A stretch of 61,796 nucleotides of DNA from an uncultured Alphaproteobacteria bacterium. Its GTDB lineage: Bacteria; Pseudomonadota; Alphaproteobacteria; Bin95. The translations under genes and the position numbers were made by a program. This document shows positions 8,431 to 17,269 of this stretch, piece after piece (positions within the stretch are counted from its first letter, which is position 1; every line of letters begins with the position of its first letter). The notes beneath the pieces were generated by a model. That model saw only the letters and a list, made by a program, of their open reading frames with translations, did no database searches and was not told where the DNA came from. The stretch spans positions 1-61,796 of the forward strand of contig CALAHN010000084.1 in NCBI GenBank assembly GCA_937891825.1, in the 5' to 3' direction.

Positions 8431-9855
8431 CTATCCTGCCGTCGCCTTGACGATCGGCGGTTCGGTTCCTTCCGGGATCGGGCATTGGTAGGGCATCGCC
8501 GTCAGATGCTCGGCATGGGTCCGCTTCGCCGCGGCGAGGCGCGCGGGGTCCTGGATCAGGGCGGCAGCCGTCGCCGCCATTACCTTCGCTGCATGGACCA
8601 TGCCCTTGTGGGCTGCCGGCGTCTTGCCCTGGGCGACGGTCTGCCATGTGTGGAAAGGCGTGCCGACGGCGCAGGTCGCGATCCGCGCCTGGACGGTCGG
8701 CGTCGCCCAACTGACGTCGCCGACATCGGTCGAGCCCTCGCCGCCGGAGCCCGGCCGGTCCAGGGGCGCCACGAAGTCGCAAAGCGGCAGGTCGGTCGGG
8801 GTCTTCCGGCCGATCCGACGGAAGCTGGCCGCGATTTCCTCCGGCGTCAGGGTCTCGCGGATCGCTTCGGCGAACGCGATGTCGGCGTCGTCGAAGGGCA
8901 CGGGGCCAAGCGCCTCGAGCGCGGTCTGCATGGTCTCCTCCAGCGGCCGGTTGCCGAGCAGGTTCGAGACGCCGGAATAGACCTTCGCCTCGACTCGGGT
9001 TTCGGTCATCAGCGCCGCGCCGTCGGCGATCTTGCGCACCCGGGCCGCGAGACTGTGCAGCCCCGCCAGATCGCGGGCGCGGATCAGATGGCGGATCGTC
9101 GCCCGAGCCTGCACGACATTGGCCGCGACGCCGCCAGCGTCGATATAGGCGTAGTGGATGCGGGCGTCGTCGGGCATATGCTCGCGCATGTAGTTCACGC
9201 CGATATTCATCAGCTCGCAGGCGTCGAGCGCGCTTCGCCCCAGTTCCGGCGCGCCGGCGGCATGGGCGGCCTTGCCGAAGAACGTGAAGTCGATCCGGGT
9301 ATTGGCCAGCGACTTCGCCTCGTTGACGCCGGTGAAGGTGGAGGGATGCCAGGAAATCGCGGCGTCAACGTCCTTGAATGCGCCTTCGCGGACCATGAAC
9401 GCCTTCGCCGCCCCGCCTTCCTCCGCCGGACAGCCGTAATAGCGCACCCGTGCCTTGATGGCGTTCGCGGCCAGCCAGTCCTTGACCGCCGTCGCCGCCA
9501 GGAGCGCGCCTGCGCCCAGGATGTTGTGGCCGCAGCCGTGGCCGGCGCCGCCGGCTTCTAGCGGCGTGGGCGCCGCGACGCCGCCCGCCTGGCTGAGGCC
9601 GGGCAGAGCGTCGAATTCGCCGAGAATGGCGATCACCGGGCCTTCGTCGCCAGCTTCGCCCATGACCGCCGTCGGAATGCCGGCGACGTTCTCCGTGATC
9701 CGGAAGCCTTGCGCCTCAAGCATCCGCCGATGCTCGGCGACGGAGCGATATTCCTGGTAGAGCGTCTCCGGCATGTCGAAGACCCGGTCGGCCAGCGCCG
9801 TGAACGCCTCCCGCTTCGCATCGACGTGATCCCAAAGCGGATTGATGTTCTTCAA
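8431..9855 (-). CDS. M20-family amidohydrolase (AbgB-like)
   Basis: A 474-residue metal-dependent amidohydrolase closest in style to p-aminobenzoyl-glutamate hydrolase subunit B and indole-acetyl-amino-acid hydrolases. Visible landmarks are the GHGCGHN metal-binding loop at about residue 110, the GCPAEEGG segment with the catalytic glutamate pair, ISWHPS, a dimerisation-domain region around 190-300, and the C-terminal GTPFHTWQTVAQG that marks the AbgB branch. No signal peptide, so it acts in the cytoplasm. It is the last gene of the peptide-transporter block, 27 bases after the second ATPase, and would cleave an amide bond of the imported substrate. The actual substrate is unknown. Confidence 0.9.
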   Translation of the reverse strand: MKNINPLWDHVDAKREAFTALADRVFDMPETLYQEYRSVAEHRRMLEAQGFRITENVAGIPTAVMGEAGDEGPVIAILGEFDALPGLSQAGGVAAPTPLEAGGAGHGCGHNILGAGALLAATAVKDWLAANAIKARVRYYGCPAEEGGAAKAFMVREGAFKDVDAAISWHPSTFTGVNEAKSLANTRIDFTFFGKAAHAAGAPELGRSALDACELMNIGVNYMREHMPDDARIHYAYIDAGGVAANVVQARATIRHLIRARDLAGLHSLAARVRKIADGAALMTETRVEAKVYSGVSNLLGNRPLEETMQTALEALGPVPFDDADIAFAEAIRETLTPEEIAASFRRIGRKTPTDLPLCDFVAPLDRPGSGGEGSTDVGDVSWATPTVQARIATCAVGTPFHTWQTVAQGKTPAAHKGMVHAAKVMAATAAALIQDPARLAAAKRTHAEHLTAMPYQCPIPEGTEPPIVKATAG

Positions 9856-9882
9856 GGTCGGGCGCTCCTGGGCGGCGATCGG

Positions 9883-10884
9883 TCAGTCGAGAAGATGGCA
9901 CGCCGCCTGCCAGCGGTCGCCCTGCGGGCGCAGCATCGGCCGGACGGCGCTGCATTTTTCCATGGCGTGCGGGCAGCGCGGATGAAAGTGGCAGCCGCTC
10001 GGCGGATGCAGCGGCGAGGGGATTTCGCCCTTGATCGGCAGGAAGTCCCGGCTCCGCTGGTCCAGGCGCGGCGCCTCGGCGAGCAGCGCCTGAGTATAGG
10101 GATGCTTCGGCGCGGCGAACAGGGCTTCGGTCGGCGCGCTTTCGACGACGCGGCCGAGATACATGATCACGATCCGGTCCGAGATATGCTCGACGACGCT
10201 GAGGTCGTGGCTGATGAAGAGATAGGTGAGGTCGAATTCCTCGCGGAGGTCCATGAATAGGTTGATGACCTGGGCCTGGATCGACACGTCCAGCGCCGCG
10301 ATGGCTTCGTCGCAGACCAGGAACCGGGGCTTGACGGCGAGCGCCCTGGCGATGCCGATGCGCTGGCGCTGGCCGCCGGAAAACTGGTGCGGATAGCGGC
10401 GCTTCAGCGCCGGGTCGAGCCCGACCTTCAGCATGATCTCGTCGACGTAGGCGGCGAGCCCCGCGCGGTCGACATAGCCGTGCACCAGCGGCGCCTCGCC
10501 GATGATCTCCTCGACGCGCATGCGCGGGTTCAGGCTGGCGAACGGGTCCTGGAAGATCATCTGCACGGCGAGCGCCGCCGCGCGCTTTTCCTGGCCCGAC
10601 ATGGCGGTCATCGCCTTGCCGTCGAACGCGATCTCGCCGTCGGAGGGCGGCAGGATGCCGGCGATCATGCGTCCGATCGTCGACTTGCCGCAGCCGGATT
10701 CGCCGACAAGGCCGACGACTTCGCCTGGAAAGACCTGAAGATCGACCGCGTCGACGGCGTGGACGATTTCATCCTCGAGATCGGCGCCGAGCAGGCGCGC
10801 CGCCTTGGCGGCCAGGTCCAGGCGCTTTTCGAACCGTTTCGTGACGGCTCTTGCCTCGATCAGGGGCGGCGTCGCGCTGGTCAT
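9883..10884 (-). CDS. Oligopeptide/nickel-type ABC transporter ATP-binding protein (DppF/OppF-like)
   Basis: Second ATPase of a peptide-type importer, 333 residues. It has Walker [10 protein letters not shown], the ABC signature FSGGQRQR, and the C-terminal cysteine-rich extension with CHFHPRCP typical of OppD/OppF proteins. Walker B reads [11 protein letters not shown], where nearly all relatives have CDEPVSALD; the Pro-to-Ala change does not touch the catalytic Glu. The start at 10884 has a GGAGGG ribosome site and overlaps the preceding ATPase stop by four bases (ATGA). An upstream in-frame ATG at 10968 would add 28 proline/arginine-rich residues and is unlikely. Confidence 0.93.
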   Translation of the reverse strand: MTSATPPLIEARAVTKRFEKRLDLAAKAARLLGADLEDEIVHAVDAVDLQVFPGEVVGLVGESGCGKSTIGRMIAGILPPSDGEIAFDGKAMTAMSGQEKRAAALAVQMIFQDPFASLNPRMRVEEIIGEAPLVHGYVDRAGLAAYVDEIMLKVGLDPALKRRYPHQFSGGQRQRIGIARALAVKPRFLVCDEAIAALDVSIQAQVINLFMDLREEFDLTYLFISHDLSVVEHISDRIVIMYLGRVVESAPTEALFAAPKHPYTQALLAEAPRLDQRSRDFLPIKGEIPSPLHPPSGCHFHPRCPHAMEKCSAVRPMLRPQGDRWQAACHLLD

Positions 10885-11882
10885 GCCGCGCCCTCCGGCT
10901 CGTGGGGATGGTGGCAGCGGAATGCGCGGCCGTTTGGCTGGCTCTGTAGCGTCGGCTCGGTCAGGCAAAGGTCGTCGCCCCTGGGGCAGCGGTCCTTGAA
11001 GGCGCAGCCGGGCGGCAGGCGCAGCAGGTTCGGCGCCATGCCCGGGATCTGGTTGAGGCGCTGGCCGCGCTTGTTCGCCGACGGCACGGAGCCGAGCAGC
11101 CCGACCGTATAGGGGTGGCGCGGCCGATCGATCACGTCATCGATCGTCCCGGCCTCGACGACGCGGCCGGCATACATGACGGCGATATGGTCGGCCAGGC
11201 CCGCGACGACCGCGAGATCGTGGGTGATCCAGATCAGCGCCGTGCCGAAGCGCCGGCAAAGCTGCTGGGCCTCATAGATGATCTGCGCCTGGATGGTGAC
11301 GTCGAGCGCGGTCGTCGGCTCATCGGCGACGATCAGGTCAGGCTTGTTCAAAAGCGCGATCGCGATCGCAACCCGCTGCCGCATGCCGCCGGACAATTGA
11401 TGGGGATAGGTTTTCAGCCGCTCCTCGGGCGCGGGAATGCCGACGAGGCCAAGCGCATCCCGGGCTTCCGCGCGGGCGGTCGCCTTGTCGACCTGCCGGT
11501 GGGCGTGGATCGCCTCGACCATCTGCGTGTCGATCCTGAGGACGGGATTGAGGGTCATCATCGGGTCCTGGAAGATCATCGCGATCCGGTCGCCGCGCAG
11601 CTTCTGCCAGCGATCCTCGCTCGCGCCGACGAGATTTTCGCCCTTGAACCGGATCGCGCCGCCGACGATCCGGCCCGGTTCGTCGACGAGGCCCATGATC
11701 GAAAGGCCGGTCACGGTCTTGCCCGACCCGGACTCGCCGACCAGCCCGATCACTTCGCCCGGCGCGACCGTAAAACTGACGCCGTTGACCGCCTTTACCG
11801 CGCCCGCCTTGGTGAAGAAATGCGTCTGCAGGTCTTCGACCTCAAGCGTTGGGCCGGCGTAGCTCGTGCCTGCAGCGGTCAT
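10881..11882 (-). CDS. Oligopeptide/nickel-type ABC transporter ATP-binding protein (DppD/OppD-like)
   Basis: First ATPase of the peptide-type importer, 333 residues. Walker A GESGSGKT, signature LSGGMRQR, Walker [14 protein letters not shown], the H-loop ITHDLAV, and the C-terminal GCAFKDRCP segment that contacts the OppBC permease are all present. The start at 11882 overlaps the upstream permease stop by four bases, and the end overlaps the next ATPase by four bases, so translation is coupled through the operon. A much longer open frame extends upstream in this frame but is only the antisense-rich reading across the permease gene. Confidence 0.94.
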   Translation of the reverse strand: MTAAGTSYAGPTLEVEDLQTHFFTKAGAVKAVNGVSFTVAPGEVIGLVGESGSGKTVTGLSIMGLVDEPGRIVGGAIRFKGENLVGASEDRWQKLRGDRIAMIFQDPMMTLNPVLRIDTQMVEAIHAHRQVDKATARAEARDALGLVGIPAPEERLKTYPHQLSGGMRQRVAIAIALLNKPDLIVADEPTTALDVTIQAQIIYEAQQLCRRFGTALIWITHDLAVVAGLADHIAVMYAGRVVEAGTIDDVIDRPRHPYTVGLLGSVPSANKRGQRLNQIPGMAPNLLRLPPGCAFKDRCPRGDDLCLTEPTLQSQPNGRAFRCHHPHEPEGAA

Positions 11883-12811
11883 TTGGACAACCTTGGATTC
11901 AGCACGTCTCGCAGCCGGTCGCCGACGATGTTGATCGAGACAATCGTCAGCAGCAGCGCTACGCCGGGATAGACGCTGATCCAGTAATGGCCGGAGTGGA
12001 TATACTCGAAGCCGTTCGAGATCAGGCTGCCGAGCGACGGCTCGGTCTGCTCCATGCCGAGGCCCAGGAAGGACAGAGTCGCTTCCAGCGAGATCGCGTG
12101 GGCCGTTTGCACGGTGCCGACGACGATGATCGGGGCCAGCACGTTCGGCAACAGGTGCTTCAGCAGAATGCGGGTGCGCGACAGCGACAGGCAATGCGCC
12201 GATTCCACATATTCCTTGCGCCGTTCGACCATGGCCGACGCGCGCACCGTCCGGGCATAGTAGGCCCATTGCACGACGATCAGCGCGATCAGGGTCTTGT
12301 CGGCACCCTTGCCCAGGGTGACCAGCAGCACGAGCGCGATCAGAATCGCCGGGAAGCTCAACTGCATGTCGACGATGCGCATGATGATGTTGTCGATCCG
12401 CCCGCCGGCATAAGCCGCGACCAGGCCGACGACGACGCCGATGGCGAGCGCGACGATCGCGCTGCCGATGCCGACCGTCAGGCTGATGCGCAGCCCGTAG
12501 ATGATGCTGCTGAGGAGGTCGCGGCCCGATCCGTCGGTGCCGAGCAGCGTCGTCGTCCCATCCTGCATGACCATGCCGGGCGCCAGCGTCTTGTCGGCGA
12601 CCGTGACGAGCGCGAGATTGTAGGGGTCGGTCGGCGCGATCAGGGGCGCGAAGATCGCGAGCAGAATGATCGCGACGACCGCGAAGAAGCAGGCGACCGC
12701 CAGCTTGCTTTCGGAGAAATCGGAGACGAACCGTTGAAACGGCGTCTCGACCGCGAGCGGCTCGATCTGGCCGGGCACAGGCGGCGCGGCCGCCGTCTTG
12801 GCGCTGTTCAT
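11879..12811 (-). CDS. Peptide-type ABC transporter permease (DppC/OppC-like)
   Basis: A 310-residue inner-membrane permease. It has a cytoplasmic N-terminus, a first membrane segment at about residues 38-60, then a periplasmic loop with GTDGSGRDLLSSIIYGLRISL, the OppC-family signature. Five more membrane segments follow, with the EAA coupling loop in the last third (EYVESAHCLSLSRTRILLKHLLP region). It pairs with the DppB-like permease, whose gene it overlaps by four bases on the 5' side, and is coupled to the DppD-like ATPase gene on the 3' side. Confidence 0.93.
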   Translation of the reverse strand: MNSAKTAAAPPVPGQIEPLAVETPFQRFVSDFSESKLAVACFFAVVAIILLAIFAPLIAPTDPYNLALVTVADKTLAPGMVMQDGTTTLLGTDGSGRDLLSSIIYGLRISLTVGIGSAIVALAIGVVVGLVAAYAGGRIDNIIMRIVDMQLSFPAILIALVLLVTLGKGADKTLIALIVVQWAYYARTVRASAMVERRKEYVESAHCLSLSRTRILLKHLLPNVLAPIIVVGTVQTAHAISLEATLSFLGLGMEQTEPSLGSLISNGFEYIHSGHYWISVYPGVALLLTIVSINIVGDRLRDVLNPRLSK

Positions 12812-13785
12812 GACTTAACCTCCTGCAGGCGGACTCTTGGATCGAGGATCGAATAGAGGACGTCGACCACAAGATTGATGATCACGAAGAACAGCAGAAT
12901 GATCGTGAGGTAGGCGACGATCACCGGCCGGTCGAGCAGGCCGATGGACTCGATCAGGAGTTTGCCCATGCCGGGCCAGGCGAACACCGTCTCCGTGACG
13001 ATGGAGAACGCGACGAGGCCGCCGAATTCCAGCCCGAGGACCGTGACCACCGGGATCATGATGTTCTTCAGGATGTGCACCAGCACGATCCGCCGCCGGC
13101 CGACGCCCTTGGCCCGGGCGAACTTGATGAAGTCCTGATGGACGACTTCCTTCACCCCGGCGCGCGTCAGCCGCAGCACCAGGGCCAGATTGAAGAGCGC
13201 GAGATTGATCGCCGGCATGGCGAGATGGCTGAGGCCGTCCAGCGTCAGAAAGCTGACGTCGATGCCCAGAAGGTCGACCGTATCGCCGCGCCCGGTCGAC
13301 GGCAGCCAGCGGAGCTGCACCGCGAACAGCATCATCATCATGATGCCGACCCAGAATGTCGGCAGGCTGAAGCCCAGGATCGAGCCTGTCATGATGACGC
13401 GCGCGGACTTGGATTCAGGGCGCATTCCGGCCCACATGCCAAGCGGAATGCCGATCACGATGGCGATCAGAAGGGCCGAGAGCGCCAGCTCCAGGGTCGC
13501 CGGCATGCGTTCCAGGATCAGGCCGAGGGCCGGCTCCTCGAAAATGAAGCTGTCGCCGAGATCGCCCTGCAGGGCGCGGCCGAGGAAGGTCAGATATTGG
13601 ATGTGAAACGGCTTATCCAGGCCGAGCCCTTCGATCGCGCGCTGGCGATCTTCGGCGTCGGCTTCGTCGCTGATCAGGATATCGACCGGATCGCCGATCA
13701 CGTAGACGCCGGAAAACACCAGAAACGACATGAAGAGCATGACCACAGCCGCCTGACTGAGGCGTCGAATGATGAAAACGGTCAC
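12808..13785 (-). CDS. Peptide-type ABC transporter permease (DppB/OppB-like)
   Basis: A 325-residue inner-membrane permease of the OppB type. It starts with a short cytoplasmic tip and an immediate membrane segment (FIIRRLSQAAVVMLFMSF), then GLDKPFHIQYLTFLGRALQGDLG, the diagnostic OppB/DppB periplasmic segment. Further membrane spans follow, with the EAA-like loop FIKFARAKGVGRRRIVLVHILKN. It is separated from the binding-protein gene by 81 bases containing a strong hairpin, and overlaps the partner permease by four bases. Confidence 0.94.
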   Translation of the reverse strand: MTVFIIRRLSQAAVVMLFMSFLVFSGVYVIGDPVDILISDEADAEDRQRAIEGLGLDKPFHIQYLTFLGRALQGDLGDSFIFEEPALGLILERMPATLELALSALLIAIVIGIPLGMWAGMRPESKSARVIMTGSILGFSLPTFWVGIMMMMLFAVQLRWLPSTGRGDTVDLLGIDVSFLTLDGLSHLAMPAINLALFNLALVLRLTRAGVKEVVHQDFIKFARAKGVGRRRIVLVHILKNIMIPVVTVLGLEFGGLVAFSIVTETVFAWPGMGKLLIESIGLLDRPVIVAYLTIILLFFVIINLVVDVLYSILDPRVRLQEVKS

Positions 13786-13822
13786 CCGTGCGGTCCGATC
13801 ATGCGATCAACTCCAGAAGTAG

Positions 13823-13858
13823 CCCCTCTCGCCGGCGCCCAGGCGCTGGCGAGAGGGG
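13823..13858 (-). promoter_or_regulatory. Intercistronic mRNA hairpin between binding protein and permease genes
   Basis: Perfect 11-bp inverted repeat CCCCTCTCGCC / GGCGAGAGGGG (13823-13833 with 13848-13858). The intervening 14 bases can extend the stem through GCGC/GCGC. There is no T-tract on either side, so it is unlikely to be an intrinsic terminator. At this place in binding-protein-first operons such stems typically protect the upstream mRNA from 3' exonucleases, raising binding-protein yield. Confidence 0.6.
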
Positions 13859-13866
13859 ATGCGGGA

Positions 13867-15483
13867 TCAGTTGTCTTTGATCAGATTGATGCCGACCGTC
13901 CGTTCGTCGGCGCGGGCCTCATACTTCAGGCCTTTCCGCGTCGCCCAGGTGTTGACCTGATAGTGCAGCGGAATGATGCCCATGTTCCGGCCAATGCCGA
14001 TGTCCGTCGCCTTGGCGAGGAGCGCCGCGCGCTTGTCGTCGTCGACAGTCGCCAGCGCTTCGACCAGAACGGCGTCAAGCTCCGGGTCGGAATGCTGGCC
14101 GCGGTTGGAGGCGCCTTGGCCCTTCGAAGCGTCGACGGTCGCGAGCAACGACTTCAAGGGCGAGGACGGCTCGCCGGAGCCGGCGCCCCAACCCACCAGG
14201 AAGAAGCTGAATTCCGGCGTCTTGTCCGGACCGCCCGACGAGGCGCGCTTGAAGTAGACGCTGCTCGGCATGGTCTCGACCTTGGTCGGGATGCCATTCC
14301 GCGTCAGCATCTGCGCAATCGCCTCGGCGATCTTGCCGTCGTTGATATAGCGATTGTTCGGCCCATGGATCGTCAAGGCGAACCCGTCGGCCCATCCGGC
14401 TTCCGCCAGCAGCGCTTTCGCGCCTTCGGGGTCGTAGGCGTCCGGCTTAAGATTGGGCGAGCGGCCGAAGAAGCCTTCCGGCAGCAACTGGCCGGCCTTG
14501 ATCGCGACGCCTTCCATGACCTTCTCGACGATTTCGTCGCGGTCGATCATCTTGGAGAGCGCCTTGCGGACCCGCGCATCCTTCAGCGGGTTCTTGGTCA
14601 AGGCATTGCCCGCCTTGTCGGTGACGAACGGCGAGACGTCGCGGAACTGATCGATGTGGATATAGATCACGCGGTTCGAGACGCCCTGGCTCAAGGCGAC
14701 GGCGTCATTGGTCTTCAACGCCGGAATATCGGGCGTCGCGACATCGTCGATCATATCGACGTCGCCCGCGAGCAGCGCGGCCGTCCGCGCCGGATCCGAC
14801 TTGATGACCTTGAAGGTGATCTTGTCCCAGGGCTGGGCCATCGGTCCGGCATAGCCGTCGTATTTCTCGACGACGATCTGGTCGCCCTTCTTCCATTCTA
14901 CGAACTTGTAGGGGCCGGTGCCCATGGTCGCGAGGCCGTCATTGAAGTCCTTGGCCTTGATGCCGTTGTTGGCTTCGCCGCCGGTGCCTTTCGCTTCGCT
15001 CGACATGATCATCAGGGTCGTCATGTCGTTCGGCATCAACGGATAGGGCGCTTCCGTTTTGATGTGGATGGTGAAGTCGTCGACCTTCGTGACGGTCTTG
15101 CCCTTGGTGTAGGTGCGGAAGGAAGAATTGCCGCCGGTGTAGCCGTCGGCCCGGGCGAACGAGAACAGCACGTCGTCGGCTGTAAACGCCGTGCCGTCAT
15201 GGAACTTCACGCCTTCGCGCAGCTTGAATTCCCAGGTCGTGTCGTCGATCGCCTTCCACGACGTGGCGAGGCGCGGAATGATCTTGTCCATGGCCGGCGG
15301 CCATTCGACCAGGCGCCCGAAAATCTGCCCAAGCATGGCGTTGTTGGGGCCGAGATTGTGGAAATAGGGGTCCATGGAGGACGGTTCGGTGCGAATGCCG
15401 ATCGTGACGTCGTCAGCAAGCGCTGTTCCCGAAATCATCGTCGTCGCCATCAAGGCGAGCCCAAGGCGGGCAATTCTGTTCAT
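13867..15483 (-). CDS. Periplasmic substrate-binding protein of a peptide-type ABC transporter
   Basis: A 538-residue family 5 extracellular solute-binding protein. The Sec signal peptide (MNRIARLGLALMATTMISG...) is probably cut after ALA at residue 23; no lipobox is seen, so it is likely soluble in the periplasm. The mature start DDVTIGIRTEPSSMDPYFHN and the WEFKLREGVKFHDGTAFTADDVLFSF segment are diagnostic of the DppA/OppA/NikA family. Because the permease and ATPase genes follow, it delivers the ligand to that importer. An M81 peptidase upstream and an M20 amidohydrolase downstream make a peptide or amide ligand more likely than nickel. Confidence 0.94.
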   Translation of the reverse strand: MNRIARLGLALMATTMISGTALADDVTIGIRTEPSSMDPYFHNLGPNNAMLGQIFGRLVEWPPAMDKIIPRLATSWKAIDDTTWEFKLREGVKFHDGTAFTADDVLFSFARADGYTGGNSSFRTYTKGKTVTKVDDFTIHIKTEAPYPLMPNDMTTLMIMSSEAKGTGGEANNGIKAKDFNDGLATMGTGPYKFVEWKKGDQIVVEKYDGYAGPMAQPWDKITFKVIKSDPARTAALLAGDVDMIDDVATPDIPALKTNDAVALSQGVSNRVIYIHIDQFRDVSPFVTDKAGNALTKNPLKDARVRKALSKMIDRDEIVEKVMEGVAIKAGQLLPEGFFGRSPNLKPDAYDPEGAKALLAEAGWADGFALTIHGPNNRYINDGKIAEAIAQMLTRNGIPTKVETMPSSVYFKRASSGGPDKTPEFSFFLVGWGAGSGEPSSPLKSLLATVDASKGQGASNRGQHSDPELDAVLVEALATVDDDKRAALLAKATDIGIGRNMGIIPLHYQVNTWATRKGLKYEARADERTVGINLIKDN

Positions 15484-15580
15484 TTGTCAGCTCTCCCAGT
15501 TCATTGATGCACAAGGGCTGATCGCCGCCGCACATGGCGATATCTTAGCCGCAATCTCGGGCGTTAAGTAGGCCAAATGT

Positions 15581-15597
15581 GCGGCGCCGGGCGCCGC
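15581..15597 (-). promoter_or_regulatory. Short GC hairpin after the M81 gene
   Basis: A 7-bp perfect stem GCGGCGC/GCGCCGC (15581-15587 with 15591-15597) lies immediately after the M81 stop codon on the - strand. It is followed on that strand by ACATTTGG rather than a T-run. It could be a weak terminator or attenuator between the M81 gene and the binding-protein gene, 113 bases apart. Confidence 0.35.
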
Positions 15598-17123
15598 TAG
15601 ATTGACCAGTCGACGTCCCGGTCGAGCGGAAAGCTCGGCCTGGGCACGCGCGCGAACGGCCAGCGCTCCAGCACCGGGCTCGTGAGGCCGGCGGTGTCGG
15701 CCTCGAATACCCGATCGGGCGTAAAGAACGGCAGGAATCCAGCCCGAAAATGCCCGCGAGATTTGACGACGACGGTATTGGCGGCTGCAATGTCCTGTCC
15801 GAACATCTCGAAGAACATCGGGTCGGCGGTCTGGACGCGCGCTGAAATTATGATCACCGTCACCCCGCCGATCTTTATCGCGGCCGATGGCCCGAGCGCC
15901 ATCTGCCGGCCGGCGAGCAAGCCAAGCCGGCCGACGACATCCCCGTCATGCAATGCCAGCACCTCTGCTTCCGCCGTGAACGGTTCATCCCATTGCTCAT
16001 AGGTCGCGTTGCCCCTGGCGCGGTTGAAACGCGCCTCAAATCGGCCGCCGACCCCAGCCGCATGGGCGTCGAGCGCCAGCGCCGGATCGAAGAACGAGCC
16101 GTAGAGCACATTCTCCGCGCCAGCTTCGACCAGGGCAGAGAGGAACGCCGTCGTCCGCCCTGTGCCGCCGCCGCCCGGATTATCGCCGGAATCCGCGAAC
16201 GCAACCGGCGCGCGGTCCGTCGCGAGCGCCTTGGCGACGGCCGCGTCGAAGCCGGTGAGGGTGCGCACGAACCGCTGCCGCATGGCCCAGGCTTTCGCCG
16301 CGATCTCGCGCGCCAGGGCATCCGCCTTGGCCTGGTCGTCGCGCGCCGTCACGACGACCGAGAGGCCGTTGTCCGGCGTATCGGCAAAGATGAAGTTCCC
16401 GAAGATCGAGACGTTCAGGATCGCGCCGCCCATTTCCGCCTGGCGCTTCTGACCGAAGTCGATCAGGTCGCCGTAAGGACCGTCGGCGGTCAGCAGGGTC
16501 ACCGATGCGGGCGCGAGCGGCGGCTTGATGTGCGCCGCCTTCGGCCGGGCGATGCCCGCCAGCATGCGCCGGATCGCGAAGGCGGCTTCCTCGCCTCGCT
16601 CAATCATGTCGACATGGGGATTGGTGCGGTAGCCGATGATGATATCGGTCGCGGCGACCATGGCGTCCGAGATGTTGGCATGCAGGTCGAGCGTCATGGC
16701 GGCGGGAACGCCTGGGCCGACCTTGGCCCGGACCCGGCTCGCCAGATCGCCGTCCGGGTCGTCGATATGGGTCGCGACCATCGCGCCGTGATGGGCGAAA
16801 TAGACGGCGTCGACCGGCCCCGCGCGGTCGAGCGCCGCCTCGATCCGGGCGACCGCGTCTTCATAGACCGATTCCTCGATCGGTCCCGTCGGCCGGCTCG
16901 CGGCGAGCAGGATGGGGACGGGCGTCCACGGACCGGTCGCATCCATGGCGCGCACGAACGCGGCCATTTCGGGCGCGATCTTCGGCGTCGGCCGCCGCGC
17001 GTCCGTTACGATGGCCTCGCCCTCCAACCAGTAATTACTCAGGAAGTCGTCATACCCGGCCGGTTTGGCGAAGCGGTTCGATTCCAGGATCAAGCCAAGG
17101 AGGGCGACGCGAGGATTGGGCAT
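15597..17123 (-). CDS. M81-family metallopeptidase (microcystinase MlrC-like)
   Basis: A 508-residue cytoplasmic protein with no signal peptide. It opens with RVALLGLILESNRFAKP, the M81 N-terminus (usual form IxxGxxxHExNTF). The zinc site of the MlrC fold is visible: Asp146 and His148 in TLDLHAN and His170 in NPHVD. HHGAMV (111-116) is also conserved. The C-terminal M81 domain contains DNPGGGGTG and ends with KSRGHFRAGF. Family members hydrolyse linearised microcystin and other peptides or amides. It heads the transporter block, so I infer it acts on the imported compound, with the M20 enzyme at the other end. Confidence 0.88.
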   Translation of the reverse strand: MPNPRVALLGLILESNRFAKPAGYDDFLSNYWLEGEAIVTDARRPTPKIAPEMAAFVRAMDATGPWTPVPILLAASRPTGPIEESVYEDAVARIEAALDRAGPVDAVYFAHHGAMVATHIDDPDGDLASRVRAKVGPGVPAAMTLDLHANISDAMVAATDIIIGYRTNPHVDMIERGEEAAFAIRRMLAGIARPKAAHIKPPLAPASVTLLTADGPYGDLIDFGQKRQAEMGGAILNVSIFGNFIFADTPDNGLSVVVTARDDQAKADALAREIAAKAWAMRQRFVRTLTGFDAAVAKALATDRAPVAFADSGDNPGGGGTGRTTAFLSALVEAGAENVLYGSFFDPALALDAHAAGVGGRFEARFNRARGNATYEQWDEPFTAEAEVLALHDGDVVGRLGLLAGRQMALGPSAAIKIGGVTVIIISARVQTADPMFFEMFGQDIAAANTVVVKSRGHFRAGFLPFFTPDRVFEADTAGLTSPVLERWPFARVPRPSFPLDRDVDWSI

Positions 17124-17269
17124 GGGATGCTTTCCGGAAGGGTTGCGACGCTCGCATCCTCGCCGAATTCGGCGGCTGCATCCAGCCGGAAAGCAGGCGG
17201 ATGCGGCCGCCGGCTTGCAAAGACGCCCGGTTCAGGGGAATGATCTGGGTCTGCATGAGGGAGGTTTCA

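Noticed and set aside
8407-8431. Imperfect hairpin between the convergent epoxide hydrolase and M20 genes
   Set aside because: Stem GGCCGAT/ATCGGGCC has a bulge, overlaps the M20 stop codon and has no T-run; too weak to call a terminator.
13867-15483. Nickel-specific NikA identity for the binding protein near urease
   Set aside because: It is coded with peptidase and amidohydrolase genes, not with the urease block, and no nickel-ligand motif is evident.
13075-15507. 810-codon open frame opposite the binding-protein and permease genes
   Set aside because: Mirrors two certain genes on the other strand and crosses their intergenic gap; no recognisable domain.
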